A stretch of 52,400 bases of DNA, from the NCBI GenBank assembly GCA_017506175.1, contig JAFVNW010000035.1, forward strand, positions 1 to 52,400. The letters are read 5' to 3'. The stretch's first letter is position 1. Each line of letters starts with the position of its first letter. Of the stretch, positions 35,638 through 44,590 are shown piece by piece. This DNA is from Bacteroidales bacterium (GTDB taxonomy: Bacteria > Bacteroidota > Bacteroidia > Bacteroidales > WCHB1-69). Below the pieces are notes generated by a model. It was not told where the DNA came from. It saw only the letters and a program-made list of their open reading frames with translations, and searched no databases. The translations under genes were made by a program, and so were the position numbers.

Positions 35638-35645
35638 CAAAAGTA
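35638..35645 (-). promoter_or_regulatory. -7 box of the small lipoprotein/meaB operon
   Basis: On the minus strand TACTTTTG followed by C fits TAnnTTTG, 19 bases before the start of paralogue 2. The 230 bases between here and 35875 contain no gene I can support, only A/T-rich sequence with short TACACTATT repeats. Confidence 0.6.
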
Positions 35646-35874
35646 CGAAATAATAATGATTAATAACGATATTCATAATAAAATATATGAGTATCCGCAT
35701 GAGTGGTTCATGGCATAAAAATAGCATGCTTGCAATTCCAATGGGCCAACATACAATTCCTTGGGTTTCACCCGCCATCGCCCTATTTATCAGAGAGTAT
35801 ATTGGGGGAGTACTATTAGGACAGTGTGGTACACTATTAAAAATTTACACTATTGTGGGGAAACATTATTCCAT

Positions 35875-38124
35875 TCATAATGCAGTATCATGAATCACCT
35901 TGAAAACCCGCACAACTCCGCCAACAACCATTCGCCCCACATACATCCCGGCATTCAATCCGCTCACATTCACACGATTGCATTCAGAAGAAATGGATTG
36001 CGACAACACCACTCTCCCCGTCAAATCAAAGAGCTGCAACTCGGCGGAAGCACCGCCCTCCCATTCCACCTGAAAATAATCTCTTGCCGGATTGGGATGG
36101 ATTTTGATGCGATTTGACTTCCGGTTTTCAGCGATTCCATCTTGGCGAGGAACAGGCATCGTGCCCATATAGAGAGAAAGCCCTCCGGCGTAATTCCCGA
36201 CAACCATATCCCCAAACCCGTCATCGTTCAAATCGCAGACCGCCGGCGCACAGCGGACCGCCTCTACAATATTATATACCCGCTCATCGCAAGTCTCCAC
36301 CAGCGCAGAATCCTTCAATCGGAAATTTCCCGCTAAATTGTTATCAATCAAATCGTAATGAAACACGTATCCCCGCTCGCTTCCACAAAACAAGACGGTT
36401 TCATTATTCGCATTTCTGAAAAAATGCGGAACTGAAAAGCCAAAATAGGAGTTGTTGTAGTCGCGCACATCCACGCCCCCCAACGCATCAGAAACCAATT
36501 GAAAATCAGGAATTTCGCCACCCGACACATTGCGATAATAGGCGATTTTGCCCCGTCGGTTGCCCACTATCAGGTCCGTTTCCCCGTCATCGTCCAAATC
36601 AAACAACTGCGGCGTGCTAAAGTCTCCGACATCCACGGAGGCATAATTGTCTTGTGGCTCAGCGAACTGAGGCATCTCCCCCACCCCACCATAATTCACA
36701 AACAAAGAGAGCGTACCATCCGCATTCCCGCATAGCAAGTCAGTTACCCCATCGCCGGTGAAGTCGCTGAAAGCAGGATACATCGCACGGCGATTGAGCC
36801 GACGCAAATTTCCAAAGTCATTGGAAATCAACTTGAAAGCCGGCTGGTTCTGCGTACCCACATTCTGGTAATAGGCAATGGACGACGAGAAATAGGAAGT
36901 CAAAAAACCATTGATGTAGCGCGATGAATCGTAGCCGCCATAGTTTCCCACAAACAAATCCACCAGCCCATCCTGATTCCAATCGTAAAAGACGGGAAAG
37001 GCACCCGTGCCCGCATCCAACATCTCTCCTTGCAGGAAATTTTCCACGACTTTCTCATACTGGCTGCTTTGTGCATTCCATCGGTACATCCAGAGGCTGT
37101 TCAAATCCTGCGATTTAGTCAGCGAGGGGTCGGCGGGCGACGCGAAAAGTTCATCAACACCATCGTTGTTCACATCGGCACAACTCGGCACCGGCATCGA
37201 GTAAATCCAAATCGGTTGCGCTTGGTTCGGGAAAAGCGAATCTACGGAAATCATCCACGCCTCCGCCTGCGTGCCGCCGTTTTGCAACAGAAGCAGGTTC
37301 GGGAAATCCATATCACCCAAAACCAAATCGGGCAAATCGTCGTGGTTGAAATCCTTCACCAAAAAGGTGGAACCCACGTGGCGCATGAGCTCGTCCTTCG
37401 CTCCGCAGTCGCTGTTCAGCACGATGGAATTGTCCTCGCCACCCTCCTCGAAATGTCCCCAGCACTCGCTTTCCAACCGGAAATCCAGATGCCCGCAATC
37501 TCCATGATTCTCCATTGAATAATTACGATGAAAATGGACGTACTTCCCCAACACCCAGAAATTCAGAATATCCAAGTCGCCATCGCCGTCCAAGTCCTCC
37601 ACTGCAAGGTAGTCATCGGGCGAGGCGTAAAGGTTGGAGTAGCTGTTGTAGTAAAAAGACTGCAATTGGTCTGTGACCAACTGAAACAGAAGATTTTCAT
37701 TGTCAGAAACATTCTCATAAACCGTAATCCCCGCCAAGCCGTAGGTGAAAATGTCGGCCTTCCCATCCGCATTGAAATCCTTAAGAATCACCCAGTCGTG
37801 CAACGGGGGAAAGGCGTGAATGTACTGCGGAGCGAACACATATCCAATTTCATTCCCAACTCCTTGGTTCAGAAACGGATAGATGCGATTTCCATGTTTT
37901 TCAAAGACGACCAAATCCAAGATACCGTCCTGGTTCAAATCCATTTCGGAAAGTTTGACGCCGTTGATACCGCCGACCCACGGAAACGAAAAAGGCTGTT
38001 CATCCTCATGATAAACAGCCATATTTTGTGAACGGGTGAACCCGAAATCGTACAAATCTTGAGCAGAAATCCACGGAGCGCAAATCAGGAAAAGAGCGGA
38101 AATGGCAAATTTGCGCAACGGCAT
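35875..38124 (-). CDS. FG-GAP/VCBS-repeat surface protein with T9SS type A sorting domain
   Basis: A 749-residue exported protein with a signal peptide (MPLRKFAISALFLICAPWISAQ). At least nine Ca-binding-type repeats of the form D-x-N/D-x-D-G-x-x-D are spread through the chain (DLNQDGILDLVV, DFNADGKADIF, DLDGDGDLDIL, DWNQDGLVDLF, DFTGDGVTDLL, DLDDDGETDLI, DLNDDGFGDMV), consistent with an FG-GAP beta-propeller. The C-terminus (IHPNPARDYFQVEW, then LFDLTGRVV and GMYVGRMVVGG) is a T9SS type A sorting signal, so it is exported by type IX secretion and anchored or released at the surface. Its ligand is unknown. It starts one base after a small lipoprotein gene. Confidence 0.9.
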   Translation of the reverse strand: MPLRKFAISALFLICAPWISAQDLYDFGFTRSQNMAVYHEDEQPFSFPWVGGINGVKLSEMDLNQDGILDLVVFEKHGNRIYPFLNQGVGNEIGYVFAPQYIHAFPPLHDWVILKDFNADGKADIFTYGLAGITVYENVSDNENLLFQLVTDQLQSFYYNSYSNLYASPDDYLAVEDLDGDGDLDILNFWVLGKYVHFHRNYSMENHGDCGHLDFRLESECWGHFEEGGEDNSIVLNSDCGAKDELMRHVGSTFLVKDFNHDDLPDLVLGDMDFPNLLLLQNGGTQAEAWMISVDSLFPNQAQPIWIYSMPVPSCADVNNDGVDELFASPADPSLTKSQDLNSLWMYRWNAQSSQYEKVVENFLQGEMLDAGTGAFPVFYDWNQDGLVDLFVGNYGGYDSSRYINGFLTSYFSSSIAYYQNVGTQNQPAFKLISNDFGNLRRLNRRAMYPAFSDFTGDGVTDLLCGNADGTLSLFVNYGGVGEMPQFAEPQDNYASVDVGDFSTPQLFDLDDDGETDLIVGNRRGKIAYYRNVSGGEIPDFQLVSDALGGVDVRDYNNSYFGFSVPHFFRNANNETVLFCGSERGYVFHYDLIDNNLAGNFRLKDSALVETCDERVYNIVEAVRCAPAVCDLNDDGFGDMVVGNYAGGLSLYMGTMPVPRQDGIAENRKSNRIKIHPNPARDYFQVEWEGGASAELQLFDLTGRVVLSQSISSECNRVNVSGLNAGMYVGRMVVGGVVRVFKVIHDTAL

Positions 38125-38125
38125 A

Positions 38126-38368
38126 TTAATAATGGTAGGTTGTTCTGCGTTTCGACTTCAACACATAGGTCGTATTGATAGGTCGTGTGGATTGTTGTTT
38201 CATTCTGCGTTTTTTCTTGAATGATTTTTTGCGCTTGCTCTGCGCCTTTTTCGTTTTGGAGAATTTTCGCATATTACGATAGGAAGGCTGGCAAGAGGTC
38301 ATCGCCATTCCCGTCGGGATACAGAAAACGAGGAATAAAAAATAGACGAGGTATTTGCGGAATTTCAA
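38126..38368 (-). CDS. Small, very basic lipoprotein-like protein
   Basis: An 80-residue protein beginning with a TTG codon (no in-frame ATG upstream before a stop). The N-terminus FRKYLVYFLFLVFCIPTGMAMTSC resembles a lipoprotein signal with a possible lipid-anchored Cys at MTSC. The rest is extremely Lys/Arg-rich (KTKKAQSKRKKSFKKKRRMKQQ) and ends KSKRRTTYHY. It is co-transcribed with the FG-GAP protein (1-base gap). Charge suggests binding to LPS, nucleic acid or another acidic surface; that is inference. Confidence 0.6.
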   Translation of the reverse strand: MKFRKYLVYFLFLVFCIPTGMAMTSCQPSYRNMRKFSKTKKAQSKRKKSFKKKRRMKQQSTRPINTTYVLKSKRRTTYHY

Positions 38369-38449
38369 ATTTTTATTAAATTTTATTCAAGATGAGGTGC
38401 AAAAAAACGACAATATCAACAATACTTTCAGTTCACAAAATTGCGGGGG

Positions 38450-38457
38450 CAAATTTA
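38450..38457 (-). promoter_or_regulatory. -7 box upstream of the basic lipoprotein/FG-GAP operon
   Basis: On the minus strand TAAATTTG followed by C fits TAnnTTTG and lies about 82 bases before the TTG start at 38368. Confidence 0.5.
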
Positions 38458-38539
38458 CGAATTATTTCACTTGTAACGCACGTTTTTTTATTTTGTTACA
38501 AAAAAATCAACACTTCATTGTGAAAAACTCGAATAGCCA

Positions 38540-40129
38540 CTACCATGCGCCATCGAACTTTGTCCAGATGTAGTCGCCGGTATCCCACGCTTTTTCAACA
38601 GCGGTATTGCAGGATTTCGCAGTGTAGTCGGTCAAAAGGCGCAGAGCGGCGGCACGGTCGGAATTCAGCAGGCCGAGGGCGTTCTTCTCCACTTCGAGAT
38701 GGGTTTTCAGGAATTCCTTTTGCAACGGCTGCCAAACAGCGTCGGTCACCTTGTGCATATCGCCCCAGCGCTTGGCGGCGATGGTTCCCAGGCGGTTGAA
38801 GGCCCACCATGCGGCATCGCGACTGAACCCTGTGACACGCCCGCAGGTTTTGTAGGTGGAGGGCAGGTCGGCAACGGAGGCGTAAATCGGGACGTAAACC
38901 GAGGAGGCCACGTTGTCGAGGTCGAACCAACAGAGCGCGCCCACCTCATCAGGAAGCCAGTTGCGGCATTGCAAGATGGTGGCATATACAGTGAAATGCA
39001 CCGCAATGGTGCGCTCTCCTCTGCCGTGCCATCCCCCGTTGATTCTGAACAATTTCTGTTCGTCGTATTTCATGAACGGATTGGCCAAGGGTGAAATCAC
39101 ACTCTTGCCGTCCTTGTCGGTCACCGTCAGCGTTTTACGCATATCATACTCCGTTCCTTCGTAATAATCATGGAACACGCGAATCATATCCTCCACCGTC
39201 ACAAGAGAATCCGGTTTGACCGAGAAGGGATAGTTTTCGGCATTGGGGTCCAACTTCAATGAAGGCGCGAGCAGGTCAAACACGCGCCACTCGCGACGGC
39301 GGCAGGCCAGCATTGCACGGCTCTCGGGCGCATAGGCATAAGCAAAACGGAAAACGCCCTGCTTCTTGTCGTACCAGCCGTTCTCTTCCGCAACGCTCAC
39401 AACATTATCTGAATACATAAAAAAATCCTTATCTTTGAAGTTGATTTCCAAGATACGGGAAGCGTTGGCATTCACAGAGACATGGTCATCGGGAACACGC
39501 TGGGCAGCCCACACCGCCCCCACTTTCCCCTTGCCGGGACCGACAATCTCCAAGTGCCAGACCTCATTCTTATCCGCAATGGTCAGGCATTCGCCTCCAT
39601 CACACCAGCCATATTCTTTCAGAAGTTCGCCAGCGGTGCGGATGGCCTCGCGTGCAGTGGTGCAGCGTTGCAACATCAGCTTGCAGAGCATCGGACAGTC
39701 GATTTTGCCTTCGGAAGAGCGCAGTTCGCCACGCCCTCCGAAAGTGGACTCGCCGATGGCCAGCTGCTTTTCGTTCATGCAGGGATAGGCGGTGTTCAAG
39801 AACTGGTAGGTATGGGCCACTTGCGGAATGGAACCGGTGTATTGGTTGCAGTAGCGGGGCATAGAAGGAGTGTCGGCGGGGCAGTTAACCCGCTTGTACA
39901 ATTCCTGCATGGCATCCTTGGAATGGTCGGCCGCCTTCTCTACCAGCATGTTCGTACGGCTTCTACCGCTGTCGTCAGTGTGGGAGGTCATCACAGAGCC
40001 ATCGGCGGAAGCCTTCTTCCCTACGGTTACCGACGTACACTCCATACCGGCTGTTTCTGAATCCACATCCACTTGTGCGTATGACGAAGTTACGAGCAGG
40101 ACAATCAAGATAGTAAAAAATCTCTTCAT
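38540..40129 (-). CDS. C69-family dipeptidase (exported)
   Basis: A 529-residue Ntn-type dipeptidase (peptidase U34/C69). A signal peptide (MKRFFTILIVLLVTSSYAQ) and short propeptide precede the catalytic nucleophile C31 (GMECTSVTVGKKASADGSV), which is exposed by autoprocessing. Further family segments are TSHTDDSGRSR, GGECLTIADKNEVWHLEIVGPGKGKVGAVWAAQRVPDDHVSVNANASRI and ECLT. It hydrolyses dipeptides in the periplasm or at the surface, consistent with peptide use as nutrient. It has its own promoter. Confidence 0.92.
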   Translation of the reverse strand: MKRFFTILIVLLVTSSYAQVDVDSETAGMECTSVTVGKKASADGSVMTSHTDDSGRSRTNMLVEKAADHSKDAMQELYKRVNCPADTPSMPRYCNQYTGSIPQVAHTYQFLNTAYPCMNEKQLAIGESTFGGRGELRSSEGKIDCPMLCKLMLQRCTTAREAIRTAGELLKEYGWCDGGECLTIADKNEVWHLEIVGPGKGKVGAVWAAQRVPDDHVSVNANASRILEINFKDKDFFMYSDNVVSVAEENGWYDKKQGVFRFAYAYAPESRAMLACRRREWRVFDLLAPSLKLDPNAENYPFSVKPDSLVTVEDMIRVFHDYYEGTEYDMRKTLTVTDKDGKSVISPLANPFMKYDEQKLFRINGGWHGRGERTIAVHFTVYATILQCRNWLPDEVGALCWFDLDNVASSVYVPIYASVADLPSTYKTCGRVTGFSRDAAWWAFNRLGTIAAKRWGDMHKVTDAVWQPLQKEFLKTHLEVEKNALGLLNSDRAAALRLLTDYTAKSCNTAVEKAWDTGDYIWTKFDGAW

Positions 40130-40174
40130 AAATTATTGATTACTAAATATTTAAAATTACAAAATTCAGAATTG

Positions 40175-40234
40175 CAAAAATAGCAATTAATTCAGAAACC
40201 GCAATTCCATTTTGCTGAAAAAATGGTAATTTTG
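40175..40234. promoter_or_regulatory. Divergent promoters of C69 dipeptidase and gmhB-like gene
   Basis: A minus-strand -7 box TATTTTTG (40175-40182) serves the dipeptidase gene. A plus-strand TAATTTTG (40227-40234) lies 18 bases before the GTG start of the HAD phosphatase gene. Confidence 0.6.
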
Positions 40235-40252
40235 CACCGCAATAATTAAAAA

Positions 40253-40795
40253 GTGAAAAAAGAGGTGAAAAACACGTTATTTTTGGATCGCGATGGCGTA
40301 ATCAATGTCCAGTTGGTGGGGGATTATGTCAAGGACATCAGCGAGTTCGTGATTCGCGACGACTTTCTCGCCTCATTGCCCATCTTGGTCAAGAAATTCC
40401 GCCGAATTATTGTCGTCACCAACCAGCAAGGCATCGCCAAAGGCGTCTGCACCCGTGAACAAGTGGACAAGGTTCATCGGCATCTCCTTGATTTCTTAGA
40501 GAAATTGGGGGTGCACATTGACGGGGTTTACGTATGTCCGCACCTTGCCGGCAGCGGGTGCAACTGCCGCAAACCCGAAATCGGCATGGCACTGCAGGCT
40601 AAAAACGACTTTCCCGACATTGATTTCGCCGACTCCGTGATGATTGGCGACAGCGCTACCGACATGATTTTCGGGAGAAGAAGCGGCATGGAAACGGTTT
40701 TCATCGGGAAAATCACGGACGCCAACCGCACCGACATCAGGGAGAACAGCAACCACATTGTCAACTCCATCCTTGAATACGCAAAAACCTTGTGA
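40253..40795 (+). CDS. gmhB: HAD-IIIA phosphatase, D-glycero-D-manno-heptose 1,7-bisphosphate 7-phosphatase-like
   Basis: A 180-residue HAD phosphatase of the HisB-N/GmhB family. Motif I is FLDRDGVIN (nucleophile and acid Asp), motif II VVTNQQGIAKG, and the Zn-binding loop CPHLAGSGCNCRKP has the CxH...CxC spacing typical of GmhB; motif IV is MIGDSATDM. It removes the C7 phosphate in ADP- or GDP-heptose synthesis for LPS core or other glycans. It starts with GTG at 40253 (no ATG is available nearby). The downstream gene is an acyltransferase of lipid A type, supporting an LPS role. Confidence 0.83.
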   Translation: MKKEVKNTLFLDRDGVINVQLVGDYVKDISEFVIRDDFLASLPILVKKFRRIIVVTNQQGIAKGVCTREQVDKVHRHLLDFLEKLGVHIDGVYVCPHLAGSGCNCRKPEIGMALQAKNDFPDIDFADSVMIGDSATDMIFGRRSGMETVFIGKITDANRTDIRENSNHIVNSILEYAKTL

Positions 40796-40798
40796 ACA

Positions 40799-41683
40799 AT
40801 GGGAATGAGAGTGCTGTTTTATCTGGTTTTCTATCCGATGTCCCTGCTCCCTCTTTGGGTTCTCTACGGCATCGCCTACATTTTCTATCTGGTTGTCAAT
40901 TACATCATCCGATACAGAAGGCATATCATCACCCAAAATCTGAAGCGTGCTTTTCCTGAAAAAAGCGAAAGGGAAATCGCATCCTTACGTCGGAAATACT
41001 ACCTTCACCTTTCGCAAATCGCCGCGGAAATGCTGAAAATGCTCACGCTTTCCAGAAAAAAAGTGATGAAAAGGTACCGCTGCGAAAACCCCGAAGTGGT
41101 GAACCGTTTTTACGATGAGGGCAAAAGCGTCATTCTGATGTCGAGCCACTACAACAATTGGGAATGGATGATTCTGAGCCTGCCGATGCAGTTCAAACAC
41201 GCGGGCGTTGGTGTGGGGAAAGCCAACAGCAACAAGGTTTTCGAAATACTAATCAACAGAGCCAGAACACGTTATGGAACGGTTGTCGTTTTTGCCGACC
41301 ATGTGCGTGAACTATTCCACGACCGAGAACAAAACCGGGAACTCACCACTTACATGATGCTCAGCGACCAGTCGCCCAACAATATGAACAAAAGTTACAA
41401 AACATTGTTCTTAAATCAACCTTCGGGCATGATTTACGGTGCAGAGTATTTCGCGAGAAAACACGATATTCCGGTTGTGTATTACGAAGTGATTAAAGAG
41501 AGAATTGGACATTATAAAATTGTAAATCAAATAATTACAGAAAAACCAACGGAATTAGAAAATGGTGGTATCATCAAACAATACACCCGTCTGCTGGAAG
41601 AGACCATCCGTCGCCAGCCCGAATTTTGGCTTTGGAGCCACCGCCGCTGGAAACACAAAGTAAACCTGGAAGATTGCAAATGA
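40799..41683 (+). CDS. Lysophospholipid/lipid A-type acyltransferase (LpxL/HtrB family)
   Basis: A 294-residue inner-membrane acyltransferase with one N-terminal hydrophobic stretch (LFYLVFYPMSLLPLWVLYGIAYIFYLVVNYII), the conserved RRHIITQNLKRAFPEKSE segment and the catalytic HX4[DE] motif in SSHYNNWEWM. A second conserved part is MLSDQSPNN, the LpxL DQ region. It adds a secondary acyl chain to lipid A or a related lipid. Four bases separate it from the gmhB-like gene, and it overlaps the next gene's start (ATGA). Confidence 0.88.
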   Translation: MGMRVLFYLVFYPMSLLPLWVLYGIAYIFYLVVNYIIRYRRHIITQNLKRAFPEKSEREIASLRRKYYLHLSQIAAEMLKMLTLSRKKVMKRYRCENPEVVNRFYDEGKSVILMSSHYNNWEWMILSLPMQFKHAGVGVGKANSNKVFEILINRARTRYGTVVVFADHVRELFHDREQNRELTTYMMLSDQSPNNMNKSYKTLFLNQPSGMIYGAEYFARKHDIPVVYYEVIKERIGHYKIVNQIITEKPTELENGGIIKQYTRLLEETIRRQPEFWLWSHRRWKHKVNLEDCK

Positions 41684-42804
41684 GAAAAACAATACTGCTT
41701 TTATTGACACTCATGGGATTGGCTCCCCAGTTGTTTTCCCAATACGAGGAAAGTAGCAGGGCGGGCTTCGTCACGACACAATACGGAACACATAAAAGCG
41801 TCCTTTTCCTTTTATCCACCGATGCCGACCACATCGCGAACATGGAGGAGCCCGGGCTGGAGGCTTTCCGCCGAAGCGTCATCGGCTTCTGGTGCGGGGC
41901 GCAAGTCGCCTTGGACGAATTTGCCGCCGAGGGGCGCGAGCTCAAAGTGATTGTCCGAGACATCAACCCAGGCGACAACGCCAAACTGGATCAACTGTTT
42001 GGCGAACCCGAAATCCAGCATGTGGACTTGGTGATTGCAGCCGTGGCCAAGAACCTCTTCCCTAAAATTGCGGAATTTGCCGATCGGCTTCATATTCACG
42101 TAATCAATCCGTTTTCCACCGACTCTTCCATCGTGCTGAACCATCCTTACGTTTGTAAGATGCAACCGCCCTTGGTCACGCGCCCGGCCATCGTGCGCAG
42201 CTACTTCGCTGGTGCCAACTTCATCCTTTGGGGTGACACAACCTCCCCCACCTCCGATTGGGCCGTTTACGAGAAGTACTTCAACGAGAAGAGAATCCCC
42301 TTCCACCGCCTTACCGCTCCCGCTGACTTCGCCCCCTTCCTTTCCTCCAGCAAACCCAACGTGGTCATCGCCGGCACCCTCTCCCCAAGCAACTACACCC
42401 AGGCCATCAAGGAACTGAAACGCCATGCCAAACTCCCCGACTTCTCCTGGATTATCCCAGAATCCATCATAACAGACGACGATTTCGACATCCAGATGCT
42501 CAAAACGATGAACATCTACTTCTTCAGCAACAATTTCGTCAACCCCGACACGCAAGAAAACGAAAGCTTCATCTACCAATACTACGAAAAATTCAACGCC
42601 TTGCCCTCCTTGGGCTCTTTTGCATACCAAGGGTACGACATCACCAGGATCTTCATCAACCGGCTGTACAAACACCCCTCCGAAACGCCCCCGCTTTCCT
42701 ACAGTTTCAAGCTGATAAAACGTGAAGACGGCGGCCAGGAAAATGTCGGAGTGCGCTTTGTGCAGATGAAAAACCTGCGATATAATATAATTATGCCGGA
42801 ATAA
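41680..42804 (+). CDS. Exported type 1 periplasmic-binding-fold protein
   Basis: A 374-residue protein with a signal peptide (MRKTILLLLTLMGLAPQLFSQ). The mature part looks like a periplasmic binding protein type 1 of the Leu/Ile/Val-binding or LpoA-like kind: KSVLFLLSTDADH, DLVIAAVAKNLFPKIAEFADRLHIHVINPFST, PNVVIAGTLSPSNYTQAIKEL, then SLGSFAYQGYDITRIFINRLYK. No ABC transporter genes are adjacent. Coupling to a lipid A-type acyltransferase suggests an envelope role, perhaps as a sensor or assembly factor; this is inference. The start overlaps the previous stop. Confidence 0.75.
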   Translation: MRKTILLLLTLMGLAPQLFSQYEESSRAGFVTTQYGTHKSVLFLLSTDADHIANMEEPGLEAFRRSVIGFWCGAQVALDEFAAEGRELKVIVRDINPGDNAKLDQLFGEPEIQHVDLVIAAVAKNLFPKIAEFADRLHIHVINPFSTDSSIVLNHPYVCKMQPPLVTRPAIVRSYFAGANFILWGDTTSPTSDWAVYEKYFNEKRIPFHRLTAPADFAPFLSSSKPNVVIAGTLSPSNYTQAIKELKRHAKLPDFSWIIPESIITDDDFDIQMLKTMNIYFFSNNFVNPDTQENESFIYQYYEKFNALPSLGSFAYQGYDITRIFINRLYKHPSETPPLSYSFKLIKREDGGQENVGVRFVQMKNLRYNIIMPE

Positions 42805-42835
42805 CGACTAATAATTGCGCCATTTTTCAAGATAA

Positions 42836-43882
<1,047 letters not shown>

Positions 43883-43894
43883 TCCATTTACAAC

Positions 43895-43933
43895 AAGGCA
43901 GATGCGACGACAAAACCCCATCTGCCTTTTTTT
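43895..43933 (+). terminator. Intrinsic terminator of gap
   Basis: A perfect 10-bp stem (AAGGCAGATG at 43895-43904, CATCTGCCTT at 43919-43928) is followed by T residues to 43933. The next gene's start codon is only 7 bases further, so this hairpin lies in its upstream leader. Confidence 0.9.
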
Positions 43934-43940
43934 ATTTAAA

Positions 43941-44513
43941 ATGATTGATCTCCAATATTTTTTGAATGACGATGTGGTGGCATTGGCTCGCAACCTCTTG
44001 GGCAAATACGTGTTCACACAGGTTGACGGGCAGATAGCAGGCGGATACATTACGGAGACGGAGGCGTACAAAGGTTTCAACGACCGAGCTTCGCATGCTT
44101 TCGGCGGACGGCGAACGAAGCGCAACGAGATGATGTACGCCGAAGGCGGCAGGGCCTACGTTTACCTCTGCTACGGGATGCACAGCATGTTGAATTTCGT
44201 CACCAACAAAGAAGGCATTCCCGATGCCGTGCTCATCCGCAGCATCATGCCGACCCACGGCGAGGAACTGATGTTACAGCGGACGGGCAAGCGGCAATGC
44301 TCGGCCACAATAACCGACGGGCCGGGCAAAGTGTGCAAAGCATTAGGAATCAGCACAAAACTAAACGGCACTCCGCTCAATTCCGACATGCTGTGGGTGG
44401 AAGACCGCGGGCTGACAATTCCCAGCGACAAAATCCAGTGCGGTCCGCGCATCGGTGTGGACTACGCCGGCGAGGATGCGAAGCTACCGTGGCGGTTTTG
44501 GGTGAGGAAGTGA
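43941..44513 (+). CDS. DNA-3-methyladenine glycosylase (AAG/MPG family)
   Basis: A 190-residue base-excision enzyme of the AAG (MPG) family. Conserved parts are LARNLLGKYV, GGYITETEAYKG (catalytic Glu in TETEAY), the RNEMMYAEGGRAYVYLCYGMHSMLNFVT block and RIGVDYAGEDAKLPWRFWV at the C-terminus. It excises alkylated and deaminated purines. The upstream in-frame ATG at 43902 lies inside the gap terminator, so 43941 is the start. No promoter box of its own is obvious. Confidence 0.92.
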   Translation: MIDLQYFLNDDVVALARNLLGKYVFTQVDGQIAGGYITETEAYKGFNDRASHAFGGRRTKRNEMMYAEGGRAYVYLCYGMHSMLNFVTNKEGIPDAVLIRSIMPTHGEELMLQRTGKRQCSATITDGPGKVCKALGISTKLNGTPLNSDMLWVEDRGLTIPSDKIQCGPRIGVDYAGEDAKLPWRFWVRK

Positions 44514-44528
44514 GGATGAGAAGTGGGG

Positions 44529-44565
44529 CTGGCCCGCTTTTTGGCGCAGTGCCTGTATATTTTTG
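44529..44565 (+). promoter_or_regulatory. Shared promoter block, copy 1
   Basis: A 22-base block starting CTGGCCCGCTTTTTGGCG (44529-44550) is identical to two others in the window. After 7 bases comes the -7 box TATTTTTG (44558-44565), then 25 bases to the ATG of the 705-residue protein. The block resembles a sigma-54 -24/-12 element but with GG and GC one base too far apart. Confidence 0.7.
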
Positions 44566-44590
44566 CAGCGTAAATTAAAAAAGTTGCGTT

